From: Candidatus Delongbacteria bacterium
GTDB taxonomy: Bacteria; Delongbacteria; UBA4055
Direction: 5' to 3'
NCBI GenBank assembly: GCA_016938535.1
Contig: JAFGUL010000025.1
Location: forward strand, 1 to 21,025
DNA length: 21,025 bases
Part shown: positions 1 through 6,746 of the stretch, one piece after another
Layout: each line of letters begins with the position of its first letter
Numbering within the stretch: position 1 is the stretch's first letter
Program-made: the position numbers and the translations under genes
The notes under the pieces: generated by a model
Databases searched by the model: none
Told to the model about the DNA's origin: nothing
The model's input: only the letters and a program-made list of their open reading frames with translations

Positions 1-1
1 A

Positions 2-835
2 TCTCTCGAATGCGTTGAGCTGGCTGAAGACCTTAAGGAAGCTGCAGAATATTACAAGGACTTTAATAACAATGTCATGACTGATCCGAGGCTCAAAATA
101 ATCGGCGATGACGGCAGACACTACCTGCAGAAGTCGGACAAAAAATATGATCTCATATCCTCAGACCCTACCCATCCGGTTCTCGGTTCAGGTGCTCTCT
201 ATTCGTACGAATATTTCAGGCTGTGTTACGATCATCTTTCTGATAACGGGATCGTCACCCAGTACCTGCCTCTTCACAAGCTGAAGAAAGATGATTTTGC
301 AGGGATCATAGCCACATTCCACAATGTCTTTGAGAATACAACGGTATGGATGGGACATACTCACGCAATACTTTACGGGTCAAAAAAACCACAGAGAATA
401 GACTTTGCCGATTTTAAAGAAAAGGCCGGAAAGATAAAAGATCAATATCTTTACAATAATCCCTACAGCCTTGCTTCTTACCTCGCTCTCGCGGATGTTT
501 CAGAAATAACCGAAGGAGCAGAAATATGTCATGACGACAGATCCTATCTCGATTTTTTCAGCTTTGACAGCTTCGATCCTGAGAACTGGGCGGTGAATGC
601 TGAGAACATAAAAGATAATTATAATAATGACGGGATATTTTACAATATTGACGATCCTGAAACTTTCAACAAATTCGAACAGTCATCCAAACTTCTGCTT
701 GAAGCGCTGACCCGTTCGATGAGCGGCGATATGAGAGGGTATTTAACTAAGCTGTATGAAGCATTAAGAATCAATCCCGAAAATCAGGAGATATCTTTTC
801 TTATCAAACTTGAGAACCTGAATAGCGGCAATTAG
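2..835 (+). CDS. Spermidine synthase-like protein, 5' end outside window
   Basis: The frame is open to the left edge of the window. An ATG at 77 exists, but residues encoded before it (a stretch reading SLECVELAEDLKEAAEYY) continue the same fold, so the gene starts upstream. The visible part is the second half of a spermidine synthase-type Rossmann methyltransferase fold. GDDGRHYL is the acidic loop that in the family contacts the propylamine donor. YDLISSDPTHP followed by LYSYEYF corresponds to the active-site strand and loop. The DPTHP form resembles the membrane-fused spermidine synthase-like proteins more than classical SpeE, which has DSSDP, so polyamine synthesis is not assured. About 100 C-terminal residues fall outside the enzyme core and end in a helical stretch with a TPR-like look (residues AGA-less, with INPEN). 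There is no clear terminator after the stop, and a low-GC gene follows after 60 bases. Confidence 0.72.
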   Translation, partial: SLECVELAEDLKEAAEYYKDFNNNVMTDPRLKIIGDDGRHYLQKSDKKYDLISSDPTHPVLGSGALYSYEYFRLCYDHLSDNGIVTQYLPLHKLKKDDFAGIIATFHNVFENTTVWMGHTHAILYGSKKPQRIDFADFKEKAGKIKDQYLYNNPYSLASYLALADVSEITEGAEICHDDRSYLDFFSFDSFDPENWAVNAENIKDNYNNDGIFYNIDDPETFNKFEQSSKLLLEALTRSMSGDMRGYLTKLYEALRINPENQEISFLIKLENLNSGN

Positions 836-895
836 CGAACAACTGTAATAAAGCTTTGTATAAAAAAATATTTATGTATTGATAAGAGGATAAAT

Positions 896-2335
896 ATGAA
901 AAATATTTTCTCAACACTGATAATTCTAATTACGATCCTTAATGCTCAGGACAACTGGAGTCCTGAATTTCAATTATCAAGAGACGGAGTAGGTCCATAC
1001 TTGTTTATTGGATTTCCTGCAATATCTGTTGACAGCAGCGGTACTATTCATGCCTTTTGGGTTATTAGTCCTTCTGAAGACGGTGTGTATAACAGATATT
1101 CGCAGATTGAATATCGAAGATCCACTGACGGAGGAATAACATGGAGTGAAACAGAAAACCTGACATCGGAATATACAACAGAAAGAATTTATTACATGAG
1201 GACAGTTTGCGATTCAATGAACAATGTGCATCTCGTTTACATGAGAGGGAATGAAGTTCTTAAAGTGATGTATAAAAAATTCGATGGTATAACCTGGACA
1301 GAACCGGAATTGATAGGATACGGTACTTCTTACCTGAGAATGAATATTGACAGTGACGACAGGATATATGCGACATGGATGATAGGAAGTGAAGCTTATT
1401 TTTCTTATTGGCAAGATGGTATTTGGTCTGATTATGCGAAAATCGGGGCGAGCGAATACGGAATCTCTGATATAAAATTTGACAGGAACAATATATTATA
1501 TGCTAGCGGCACATGTCACACAGATTTAAGACCTTGTCTTTTTATTTATGAAAAAGGAATAGAGGAGTGGACATCAATAGAGGATATGCCTAATGATACT
1601 CTTACTCTCGGCAGTGTTTTATCAATATCAAGTCAAGATACAATATTTATTAACAATAGCTACAGTACATATGCCAGAAGCAGGGATATACATTTATCTA
1701 AGGATATGTTGACAGGTGAGTATTCAAAACCTTATGAGTACGGAGATAAAAATGCACCTGATCGTGAAATGTATTTAGATCAGCATGATTACTTACATCT
1801 TTTTCAAAAGCATTATTATGTTTATGCTGATACAAATGAGGATATGAGTCTAACCCATAGCATTGGAAAAGACGGTTACTGGGAAACGACTGTAATTGAT
1901 TCAAGTGATGAAAATTTTAGTTACTCTGAGCCTAATGTTGCTTTTGATCAAATTAATAATACATTTAATTTGTTATACAAACGGCATGACAAATTAAACG
2001 CTATCTCCCGTATCTATTTCCGCTCAAAGCAAAATACAACGGATATTGAAAATAATGATAATATTGTTGAAAGTCATCAACTCTACCAAAATTACCCTAA
2101 TCCTTTCAACAGTTCAACAAAAATAACATACTCTATATCTAAGACCGGGGTAGTCATGTTGAATATATATAATGTAAAAGGTGAGTTTATTCAGAATTTA
2201 ATTAACAGGGGGCAAAACAAAGGAAGATATTCGGTTCTATTTAGAGCAGACAATCTAAACAGCGGAGTTTACTATTATACACTTTCAGTTGATGAGATAC
2301 CAATATCAACCCGCAAGTTATTATATTTGAAATGA
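896..2335 (+). CDS. Secreted beta-propeller-like protein with T9SS type A sorting domain
   Basis: The protein has 479 residues. An N-terminal signal peptide (about residues 1-17, MKNIFSTLIILITILNAQ) targets it for Sec export. The middle (about 25-375) holds repeated strands of the sialidase/BNR-like kind: AFWVISPSEDG, YRRSTDGGITWSE, HLVYMRGN and ATWMIGSEAYFSYW. The C-terminal 80 residues (from Y397) are a T9SS type A sorting domain, starting YQNYPNPFN and ending with GVYYYTLSVDE and a K-rich tail. Such domains send proteins through the type IX system across the outer membrane. An AGAGGA ribosome site lies 6 bases before the ATG. The asparagines and AT-rich codons are denser than in the housekeeping genes nearby. 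The ligand or substrate is unknown: I see no Asp-box or catalytic set that would make it a sialidase. Confidence 0.8.
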   Translation: MKNIFSTLIILITILNAQDNWSPEFQLSRDGVGPYLFIGFPAISVDSSGTIHAFWVISPSEDGVYNRYSQIEYRRSTDGGITWSETENLTSEYTTERIYYMRTVCDSMNNVHLVYMRGNEVLKVMYKKFDGITWTEPELIGYGTSYLRMNIDSDDRIYATWMIGSEAYFSYWQDGIWSDYAKIGASEYGISDIKFDRNNILYASGTCHTDLRPCLFIYEKGIEEWTSIEDMPNDTLTLGSVLSISSQDTIFINNSYSTYARSRDIHLSKDMLTGEYSKPYEYGDKNAPDREMYLDQHDYLHLFQKHYYVYADTNEDMSLTHSIGKDGYWETTVIDSSDENFSYSEPNVAFDQINNTFNLLYKRHDKLNAISRIYFRSKQNTTDIENNDNIVESHQLYQNYPNPFNSSTKITYSISKTGVVMLNIYNVKGEFIQNLINRGQNKGRYSVLFRADNLNSGVYYYTLSVDEIPISTRKLLYLK

Positions 2336-2349
2336 CAATTTGACAATAA

Positions 2350-2500
2350 TAAAAAAGGAGGTACATGTTGACGAAGAACCTTAGAATCATCCGCAATTAC
2401 CAGTAACAAATGAAAGTAAGATTCCGCCTGTACCTCCGCAAGGAAATATACCAAAAAACAGGCGGAATTGAAATGTGAAAAGTCATTAAAAAAGGAGAAA
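2350..2500 (+). promoter_or_regulatory. Structured leader with mutually exclusive hairpins and a 13-codon ORF
   Basis: GGAGGTACA (2357-2365) pairs perfectly with TGTACCTCC (2429-2437). ATTCCGCCTGT (2421-2431) pairs perfectly with ACAGGCGGAAT (2458-2468). The two stems share 2429-2431, so they compete. The first stem would hide a strong ribosome site and the start codon of a 13-residue ORF (2365-2406, MLTKNLRIIRNYQ). TAAAAAAGGAG occurs twice, before this mini-ORF (2350-2360) and before the next gene (2487-2497). This suggests either a regulatory leader or a decayed copy of the downstream gene start. No terminator U-tract follows the second stem. Regulation is an inference. Confidence 0.4.
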
Positions 2501-2504
2501 CACC

Positions 2505-3152
2505 ATGTTAAAGAAACTAATCGCGATTTTCCTGATCGCAATCTCAGCAGCAATTTTCAGTGCTGACAAGTATGCTATTCTTATAGCAGGGAACTTTGAC
2601 GATTCAAGTGTTCCGACTGATAAAAGATGGAATGACGGTCTGGGCAATAATACCGAGTTCTGGAACGACCTCTACCTTCAGTGGGAGATGCTTTATGAGA
2701 AAGGCTACGCAAAAGAAAACATTACTGTTATCTTTGCCAACGAACTGGATATGTGGCAGGAACAAGATTACTATTACATTGCCAGAAGATACCGCGCTGC
2801 TAATGCTACAGATAATGAACTTGAGACGATAACGAACTATTCGGCAACGAAAGGGAATCTCACTACAGCGGTGGAGGCTCTGAGCTCGAAGGTTGGACCC
2901 GATGATTTTCTGTATGTGTGGGCAATGAGCCACGGAGGCAGTCCGACTCAATCTTCACTATATTTCAATGATGGTGAAATGCTGGATACGGAATTTGCTG
3001 ACCTGTTCAATAATGTAACAGCAAATAAAAAAGTGTTCGTGATCAATGCAAATTATGCACAGGGATTTTTGGATAAATTCACAGGTGAAAATGTTTCAAT
3101 TCAAATAAACTCAAAGAAAGAAAAAAGAATGATGAGTGATTTTTTAAAATAA
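2505..3152 (+). CDS. Exported legumain/caspase-like (C13-type) protein lacking the catalytic cysteine
   Basis: The protein has 215 residues, with a signal peptide at about 1-20 (cleavage near FSA-DK). It follows the legumain (C13) fold: strand KYAILIAG; helix FWNDLYLQWEMLYEKGY; strand ITVIFA; a ATKGNLTTAVEAL segment; and DDFLYVWAMSHGG, which carries the catalytic-type His143. The next strand, KVFVINANYAQGF, aligns with the family strand ending in E-A-C/Q-C-x-S-G, but Asn183 stands where the nucleophile Cys is expected. The whole protein contains no cysteine. It is also short, ending soon after this strand in a lysine-rich tail. It is therefore probably not a peptidase; it may be a pseudo-enzyme or a decaying copy. 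An AAGGAG ribosome site lies 8 bases before the ATG. It converges on the Fic gene with only 9 bases between stops. Confidence 0.65.
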   Translation: MLKKLIAIFLIAISAAIFSADKYAILIAGNFDDSSVPTDKRWNDGLGNNTEFWNDLYLQWEMLYEKGYAKENITVIFANELDMWQEQDYYYIARRYRAANATDNELETITNYSATKGNLTTAVEALSSKVGPDDFLYVWAMSHGGSPTQSSLYFNDGEMLDTEFADLFNNVTANKKVFVINANYAQGFLDKFTGENVSIQINSKKEKRMMSDFLK

Positions 3153-3161
3153 AGTTCAGTT

Positions 3162-4220
3162 TTAACCCTTCCTTGTCAGTAGCTCAAACAGTTTCTCATT
3201 TATGTAATAATTACCAGTTTTCAGCTTCTCTTTCCTTAGAATGCCGTCTTGTGCCAGTTTATTGAGATAATTTGCAGCGGTGATTCGGGATACTCCGAGG
3301 TCATTTTCGAGAAATTCGATTTTTGTATATGGATGATTGAACAGATTATTCAATAATTCCTGGCTGTAGAATTTATAATCAGCTCTGATCTTATGTTTTA
3401 GTTTGAGCATGGCTTTCTGAATTTTCTTTATGAGCACGATCGTTTCTCTTGAAGTTTCTTCAATCCCGCTGAGAATATATATCAGCCAGTTTTCCCAGTT
3501 GCCTGTTTCTCTGACTTCCTGCAGAAGTTTATAATATTCCATTTTGTGCTCAATTATATATCTGCTCAGATACAAAACCGGAATGTTAAGAAGACCTTTC
3601 ATTACAAGATATAGTATGTTTATGATTCTTCCCGTTCTGCCGTTGCCGTCATAGAAAGGATGAATGCTCTCGAACTGAAAATGTATGACCGCCATTTTCA
3701 CCAAAGGATCAAACCCGCAAAGCGAATCGTCATTTATGTATTTTTCCAAATTGGACATCAGATCAAGTATAGTTTTATGATCCTGCGGCGGCGTATAAAT
3801 GATTTTGCCGGTAGCTGAATTTCTCAATACTGTCCCCGAAACTTTTCTGAAACCAGCATCGTTTTTTTCCAGAAGGCTTTGAATTTCTAAAATATCATTT
3901 ATTGTCAGCATCTCGCTTTCAGATATGAGGCTAAAGCCTTTCTTTAAAGCTGCAATATAGTTCTGTACTTCTTTTGTATTCGGTTCCTGAAATTTATCGA
4001 AGTATAATTCTGCTTTATAAAGATCATCGTGGGTAGTAATAATATTCTCAATGGCGGAACTGTCTTTAGCTTCCTGAATTCCGAGCGTGTTGATCAAAAT
4101 AGTTTCGTTCGGTATTATTGATAGTATCCCCTTCAGCTCCGCTAAAGCGCGATGTGCCTCAGTCAGCTTTTTTGTGACAATTTTAGATTCAATATCTTTG
4201 CTCAGAGGCAACCTGTCCAT
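3162..4220 (-). CDS. fic: Fic family protein adenylyltransferase, class II, with C-terminal winged helix
   Basis: Fic enzymes transfer AMP from ATP to hydroxyl side chains of target proteins. The complete core motif HPFYDGNGRTGR is at residues 187-198, with catalytic His187. An N-terminal inhibitory helix carries S-S-A-I-E-N (54-59), matching the family's (S/T)xxxE(G/N) motif, so this is a self-inhibited class II enzyme. Residues 290-350 form a winged-helix domain (IEFLENDLGVSRITAANYLNKL). This order (inhibitory helix, Fic, winged helix) is that of the solitary Shewanella-type Fic proteins. I start it at the ATG at 4220, which has GAAGG six bases upstream; a GTG codon lies just before it. There is no antitoxin gene beside it, which fits internal inhibition. 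Its promoter is flanked by two palindromes (4239-4263, 4280-4304), so autoregulation through the winged helix is plausible. Targets are unknown. Confidence 0.9.
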   Translation of the reverse strand: MDRLPLSKDIESKIVTKKLTEAHRALAELKGILSIIPNETILINTLGIQEAKDSSAIENIITTHDDLYKAELYFDKFQEPNTKEVQNYIAALKKGFSLISESEMLTINDILEIQSLLEKNDAGFRKVSGTVLRNSATGKIIYTPPQDHKTILDLMSNLEKYINDDSLCGFDPLVKMAVIHFQFESIHPFYDGNGRTGRIINILYLVMKGLLNIPVLYLSRYIIEHKMEYYKLLQEVRETGNWENWLIYILSGIEETSRETIVLIKKIQKAMLKLKHKIRADYKFYSQELLNNLFNHPYTKIEFLENDLGVSRITAANYLNKLAQDGILRKEKLKTGNYYINEKLFELLTRKG

Positions 4221-4238
4221 CACACACCTTCATGTTAT

Positions 4239-4263
4239 GATAAGAAAATGCTCTTTTCTTTAC
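4239..4263. promoter_or_regulatory. Fic-gene palindrome, start-proximal copy
   Basis: On the minus strand it reads GTAAAGAAAA, five bases, TTTTCTTATC. The inner AAGAAAA/TTTTCTT arms are perfect, and only the outer TA/AT pair departs from symmetry. The same 20 arm bases recur exactly at 4280-4304, while the 5-base spacers differ (GAGCA here, CTTGA there). This is what one expects of two sites for one dimeric DNA-binding protein. This copy covers the likely transcription start of the fic promoter. Operator function is inferred. Confidence 0.6.
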
Positions 4264-4264
4264 A

Positions 4265-4293
4265 AAGATAATAAACTTCGATAAGAAAATCAA
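4265..4293 (-). promoter_or_regulatory. Putative sigma70-like promoter of the fic gene
   Basis: Read on the minus strand, TTGATT (4293-4288) and TATCTT (4270-4265) are separated by 17 bases. The -35 box lies inside the distal palindrome, and the -10 box is immediately followed by the proximal palindrome. A transcript would start near 4258, about 38 bases before the ATG. Confidence 0.45.
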
Positions 4294-4304
4294 GTTTTCT
4301 TTAC
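4280..4304. promoter_or_regulatory. Fic-gene palindrome, distal copy
   Basis: This is the second copy of GTAAAGAAAA, five bases, TTTTCTTATC on the minus strand, with centres 41 bp from the first, close to four helical turns. It overlaps the -35 box of the proposed fic promoter. It lies only four bases from the end of the neighbouring batC-like gene (stop at 4309-4311), so the operator belongs to the fic unit rather than to that gene. Confidence 0.6.
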
Positions 4305-4308
4305 AGAG

Positions 4309-5058
4309 TTACCACTTCTTTTTAATATTCGATTTCTCTTTCTGGATCAGAGCTTTCTGAACTTTTTCCTGTGTATCTTCCTCATCTTTTTCAAGAGCTT
4401 TTAACAGTCTTTCAGCTTCTTCTTTTGTCATGTTCTCCTGCTGCTCTTTTTGTCTCTGCTTCTCCTGCTGCTGTTGATCCTTCTGCTCCTGATCCTTTTG
4501 CTGTTGCTGCTGATCTTTCTTCTGTTCATTCTGTTTATTCTGATCCTGATTCTGATCCTGATTCTGTTGCTGATCCTTTTGTTCCTCGTTCTGATCCTTC
4601 TGCTGATCATCCTGTTTTTGCTTCTGCTCCTCTTCCTGCTTCTTTTCAAGGAGCTGCCTGACTATTTCGTAATTGATAGCGGCCTCGCGGTTCTCTGGGT
4701 CATCAACAACGGCATCTTTATATAGAGCAAGAGCTTCTTCGGGTTTCTGCTGCATGAAAAGCGTATTTCCCATGTTATATTTTACCATTGATTTGAGCTT
4801 GTCATTGTCAGTGGCGAGTGCCTGTTCATAACTGGACATAGCCTCATCGAATTTTTTTTGCTGAAAGAGAGAATTGCCGTGATTATAGAAAAGTACGGGG
4901 TCTTTTGAAGGGTCTGCTCCGGCTGCAGATTCGAATTTTTTCTCGCTGATGTCGAAATTTCCTTTTCTGTACTCTTTTTCACCGGATTTGGCATCAAGAT
5001 AAGTAACTGCATTCAGGCTGAGCGACAGCAGTATAATAATTACTAAAAGAAATTTCAT
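4309..5058 (-). CDS. batC: BatC-like TPR protein with Gln/Lys-rich tail
   Basis: The protein has 249 residues. A signal peptide (about 1-17) is followed by three TPR-like helical pairs: GEKEYRKGNFDISEKKFESA, FYNHGNSLFQQKKFDEAMSSYEQAL and KYNMGNTLFMQQKPEEALALYKDA. Then comes a roughly 70-residue stretch of Gln, Lys, Asp and Glu (about 140-210), and a basic C-terminus ending NIKKKW. TPR plus a charged Q-rich tail is typical of BatC/BatE-type proteins of the Bat (Bacteroides aerotolerance) cluster, which act with the von Willebrand A proteins BatA/BatB in the periplasm. Its ATG overlaps the stop of batB (ATGA), so the two are translationally coupled. The Q-rich part is built of simple DNA repeats and its length may vary between strains. 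Confidence 0.72.
   Translation of the reverse strand: MKFLLVIIILLSLSLNAVTYLDAKSGEKEYRKGNFDISEKKFESAAGADPSKDPVLFYNHGNSLFQQKKFDEAMSSYEQALATDNDKLKSMVKYNMGNTLFMQQKPEEALALYKDAVVDDPENREAAINYEIVRQLLEKKQEEEQKQKQDDQQKDQNEEQKDQQQNQDQNQDQNKQNEQKKDQQQQQKDQEQKDQQQQEKQRQKEQQENMTKEEAERLLKALEKDEEDTQEKVQKALIQKEKSNIKKKW
4440..4640. repeat. Low-complexity Gln/Asp/Lys codon repeat inside batC-like gene
   Basis: The minus strand encodes almost only Q, D, K, E and N. It includes two perfect adjacent copies of the 12-base unit CTGATCCTGATT (plus strand, 4540-4551 and 4552-4563), encoding NQDQ repeats, and degenerate copies around them. Other reading frames over this stretch stay open for 60-90 codons only because of the repeat composition. 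Confidence 0.7.
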
Positions 5059-6056
5059 GATATTTTCTCCTTTTTTGTCTCGCTTAAAAAGAGGTCGGCG
5101 AAAAGCAGTAAAATCCCTGCAAGCAGGAACAGCTGGAAACGATGTGCGTAGTCCTTGAATACTTTCTCATCGAAGTCCTTTTTCTCGATTCTTGCAATAT
5201 CGTCAAAAATATCTCCGAGAACTGTCTCTCCAGTGGATGAAAAATAGTAGTTGCCGTTCCCGTCCATAGCGATCTTTTTCAGAACTGATTCATTAAGTTT
5301 TGTAATGACAGTTTTTCCTTCTTCGTCTTTAAGGAAACCATTATTGTAAGGTACAGGAACACCATCAGGAGAGCCGACGCCGATAGTGTAGATAACGATG
5401 CCTTTTTCAACAGCCTCACTTACAGCTTCAAAAACGCCTTCTTCATGATCTTCTCCGTCCGAGATAAGGATCACCAGTTTATGCTTCGCCTCTTCCTCTG
5501 AAAAAACTGACGAAGATACTTTTACAGCTTCTGAAAGTGAAGTCCCGTCCTGCGGTATCAGCGAAACATCCATAATGTCGAGAAACATCAGAGCCGCGTC
5601 ATAATCGAATGTCAAAGGACACTGGACATAAGCCTTACTTGTGAAACCCACAAGAGATATTCTGTCTCCCTCGAGCTTATTTATAAAATTTCTCACTTCA
5701 TGCTTGGTCTTGCTCAAACGGCTCGGAAAAATATCCTCCGCATTCATAGATCTTGACAAGTCAATAGCTATTACGATATCAATACCCTGTCTTTTCATTT
5801 TGACCATCTTTGTTCCGATCTGAGGCCCCGCAAGCGCAAAAATGATCAGTCCGAGTGCTGTAACCACAAAAAATTTCTTCAAAACGATCTTTTTAACAGA
5901 CATGTTTGATACTATTCTGTCGAAGAGTTTTTCGCCGATCAGCGATTTTGAAGAAGACAGCCTTAAGCGTATAGCCAGGGCGAAAAGCAGAACGAAAGGT
6001 ATGATCACCCACAGCAGTTTAAGATATTCCGGTTTGAAAAAAATGAGTCTTTCCAT
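5055..6056 (-). CDS. batB: BatB/BatA-type membrane protein with von Willebrand A domain
   Basis: The protein has 333 residues. There are two N-terminal transmembrane segments (about 14-31 and 60-78), then a VWA domain (about 92-285), then a C-terminal transmembrane segment (about 309-326). The VWA metal-ion site is complete: DLSRS at 99-103 (DxSxS), the threonine in QDGTSL, and ISDGED. This is the standard layout of BatA/BatB, membrane proteins of the Bat cluster thought to work in envelope stress or oxygen tolerance through metal-dependent protein binding. AAGGA precedes the ATG. Only batB and batC are present: no moxR-type ATPase, DUF58 protein, or BatD is beside them within the window, and the upstream neighbour is divergent. 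Choosing BatB rather than BatA rests on the position before BatC. Confidence 0.82.
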   Translation of the reverse strand: MERLIFFKPEYLKLLWVIIPFVLLFALAIRLRLSSSKSLIGEKLFDRIVSNMSVKKIVLKKFFVVTALGLIIFALAGPQIGTKMVKMKRQGIDIVIAIDLSRSMNAEDIFPSRLSKTKHEVRNFINKLEGDRISLVGFTSKAYVQCPLTFDYDAALMFLDIMDVSLIPQDGTSLSEAVKVSSSVFSEEEAKHKLVILISDGEDHEEGVFEAVSEAVEKGIVIYTIGVGSPDGVPVPYNNGFLKDEEGKTVITKLNESVLKKIAMDGNGNYYFSSTGETVLGDIFDDIARIEKKDFDEKVFKDYAHRFQLFLLAGILLLFADLFLSETKKEKIS

Positions 6057-6101
6057 AATTCCTTTTTTGATCTCATAATTAACTTTGCCTCAATTCTACT
6101 A

Positions 6102-6130
6102 AATATACTTTTTTTTGTTCTGTAAATAAA
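6102..6130 (-). promoter_or_regulatory. Possible promoter of batB-batC
   Basis: Read on the minus strand, TTTATT (6130-6125) and TATATT (6107-6102) are 17 bases apart, about 50 bases before the batB ATG. The -35 match is weak and the region is AT-rich, so this is tentative. Confidence 0.3.
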
Positions 6131-6142
6131 CCGGTTTTTTTG

Positions 6143-6171
6143 TTGATTTACTGAAAAATTCTCACTATATT
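6143..6171 (+). promoter_or_regulatory. Putative promoter of the 6204 gene
   Basis: TTGATT (6143-6148) and TATATT (6166-6171) are separated by 17 bases. The start would fall near 6178, leaving a short leader that contains an AAAAGGAGGT ribosome site. It is back to back with the batB promoter. Confidence 0.5.
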
Positions 6172-6203
6172 CAGATTATGAACTAAACCGAAAAGGAGGT
6201 ATT

Positions 6204-6626
6204 ATGAAGGTTGGTTTAAAAAGTTTAGTGATTGCTATGGTGCTTCTTCTCGTTGCTGCTGCAGGTATGAATGACCTTAATGCGCAGTCAAGGAGGGGAG
6301 AGCAGAAAGTGGAAAAGCAGTCCGAAAATGTTACCGTTGATGCCGAAGAAGAGGGATTTACGGATTTTGAGGAAGAGGCTGATCTCGAGGAAGAAATCGA
6401 GTTTGAAGAAAAAGAAACTCCGGCTAAATCTCTCAAAAAGATAGAAAAGAATGTTCCGGATAAGGAATATTTTATCGAAAGAGAGCTCAAGAGACACGAG
6501 AACGAGATGAAGAAGATCAAGCTTACTAAGAAAAGGGCTAATCAGATGCTCAAAAAGTGCGAGGAAGACGAGGCAAAAGAGCTCAAAAGGCATGCCGAGG
6601 CGGTAGAAGAGATAAAAACTAAATAA
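6204..6626 (+). CDS. Small exported, highly charged helical protein of unknown function
   Basis: The protein has 140 residues. A signal peptide (about 1-28, ending NDLNAQ) is followed by a very acidic block (residues 46-75, dominated by Glu with Asp). A charged helix rich in Lys/Glu/Arg (about 80-140) follows, with a heptad-like pattern (FIERELKRHENEMKKIKLTKKRANQM) suggesting a coiled coil. A single cysteine sits at about 117. An excellent AAGGAGGT ribosome site lies six bases before the ATG and a good promoter stands upstream, so it is probably well expressed. I recognise no family. An envelope or periplasmic role is inferred from the signal peptide only. The gene stands alone between divergent bat genes and the response-regulator gene. 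Confidence 0.7.
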   Translation: MKVGLKSLVIAMVLLLVAAAGMNDLNAQSRRGEQKVEKQSENVTVDAEEEGFTDFEEEADLEEEIEFEEKETPAKSLKKIEKNVPDKEYFIERELKRHENEMKKIKLTKKRANQMLKKCEEDEAKELKRHAEAVEEIKTK

Positions 6627-6658
6627 GATTTATTGTCGGCTTTTACGAAAAAAACAGC

Positions 6659-6687
6659 TTGTAATTTTCAATATTTATGCTTAATAT
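6659..6687 (+). promoter_or_regulatory. Putative promoter of response regulator-kdsB-dxs
   Basis: TTGTAA (6659-6664) and TAATAT (6682-6687) are 17 bases apart, about 60 bases before the response-regulator ATG. A hairpin follows directly downstream of the expected start site. Confidence 0.45.
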
Positions 6688-6695
6688 TAGCGTGT

Positions 6696-6718
6696 AAGAA
6701 CCGCAGGTTCGGGTTCTT
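6696..6718 (+). promoter_or_regulatory. 5'-leader hairpin before the response-regulator gene
   Basis: AAGAACC (6696-6702) pairs with GGTTCTT (6712-6718) around a 9-base loop. It sits right where the proposed transcript would begin. It might stabilise the 5' end, or it might be a weak terminator for the upstream gene; only three T's follow, so termination looks poor. Confidence 0.3.
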
Positions 6719-6746
6719 TGTTTGAAGTAGTGAAACCGGGGAAAAG

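Noticed and set aside
896..2335. Annotating the T9SS cargo protein as a sialidase.
   Set aside because: Propeller-like strands are visible, but the catalytic Arg triad, Tyr/Glu pair and regular Asp-boxes are not.
2275..2553. Minus-strand open frame of 92 codons over the leader at 2336-2504.
   Set aside because: It overlaps two plus-strand genes and the inverted repeats, with no initiation signals.
2505..3152. Calling this an active C13 peptidase or a caspase-type immune effector.
   Set aside because: The nucleophile Cys is absent and the protein is exported, which fits neither an active peptidase nor a cytoplasmic effector.
3162..4304. Reading the Fic gene as half of a toxin-antitoxin pair.
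   Set aside because: The inhibitory motif is within the same protein (residues 54-59), and no small partner gene is present on either side.
4371..4725. Long plus-strand and alternate-frame open frames over the batC-like gene, one very leucine/isoleucine-rich.
   Set aside because: They arise from the CTG/CTT-rich codon repeat of the Q-rich tail; no ribosome sites, and the minus-strand gene explains the region.
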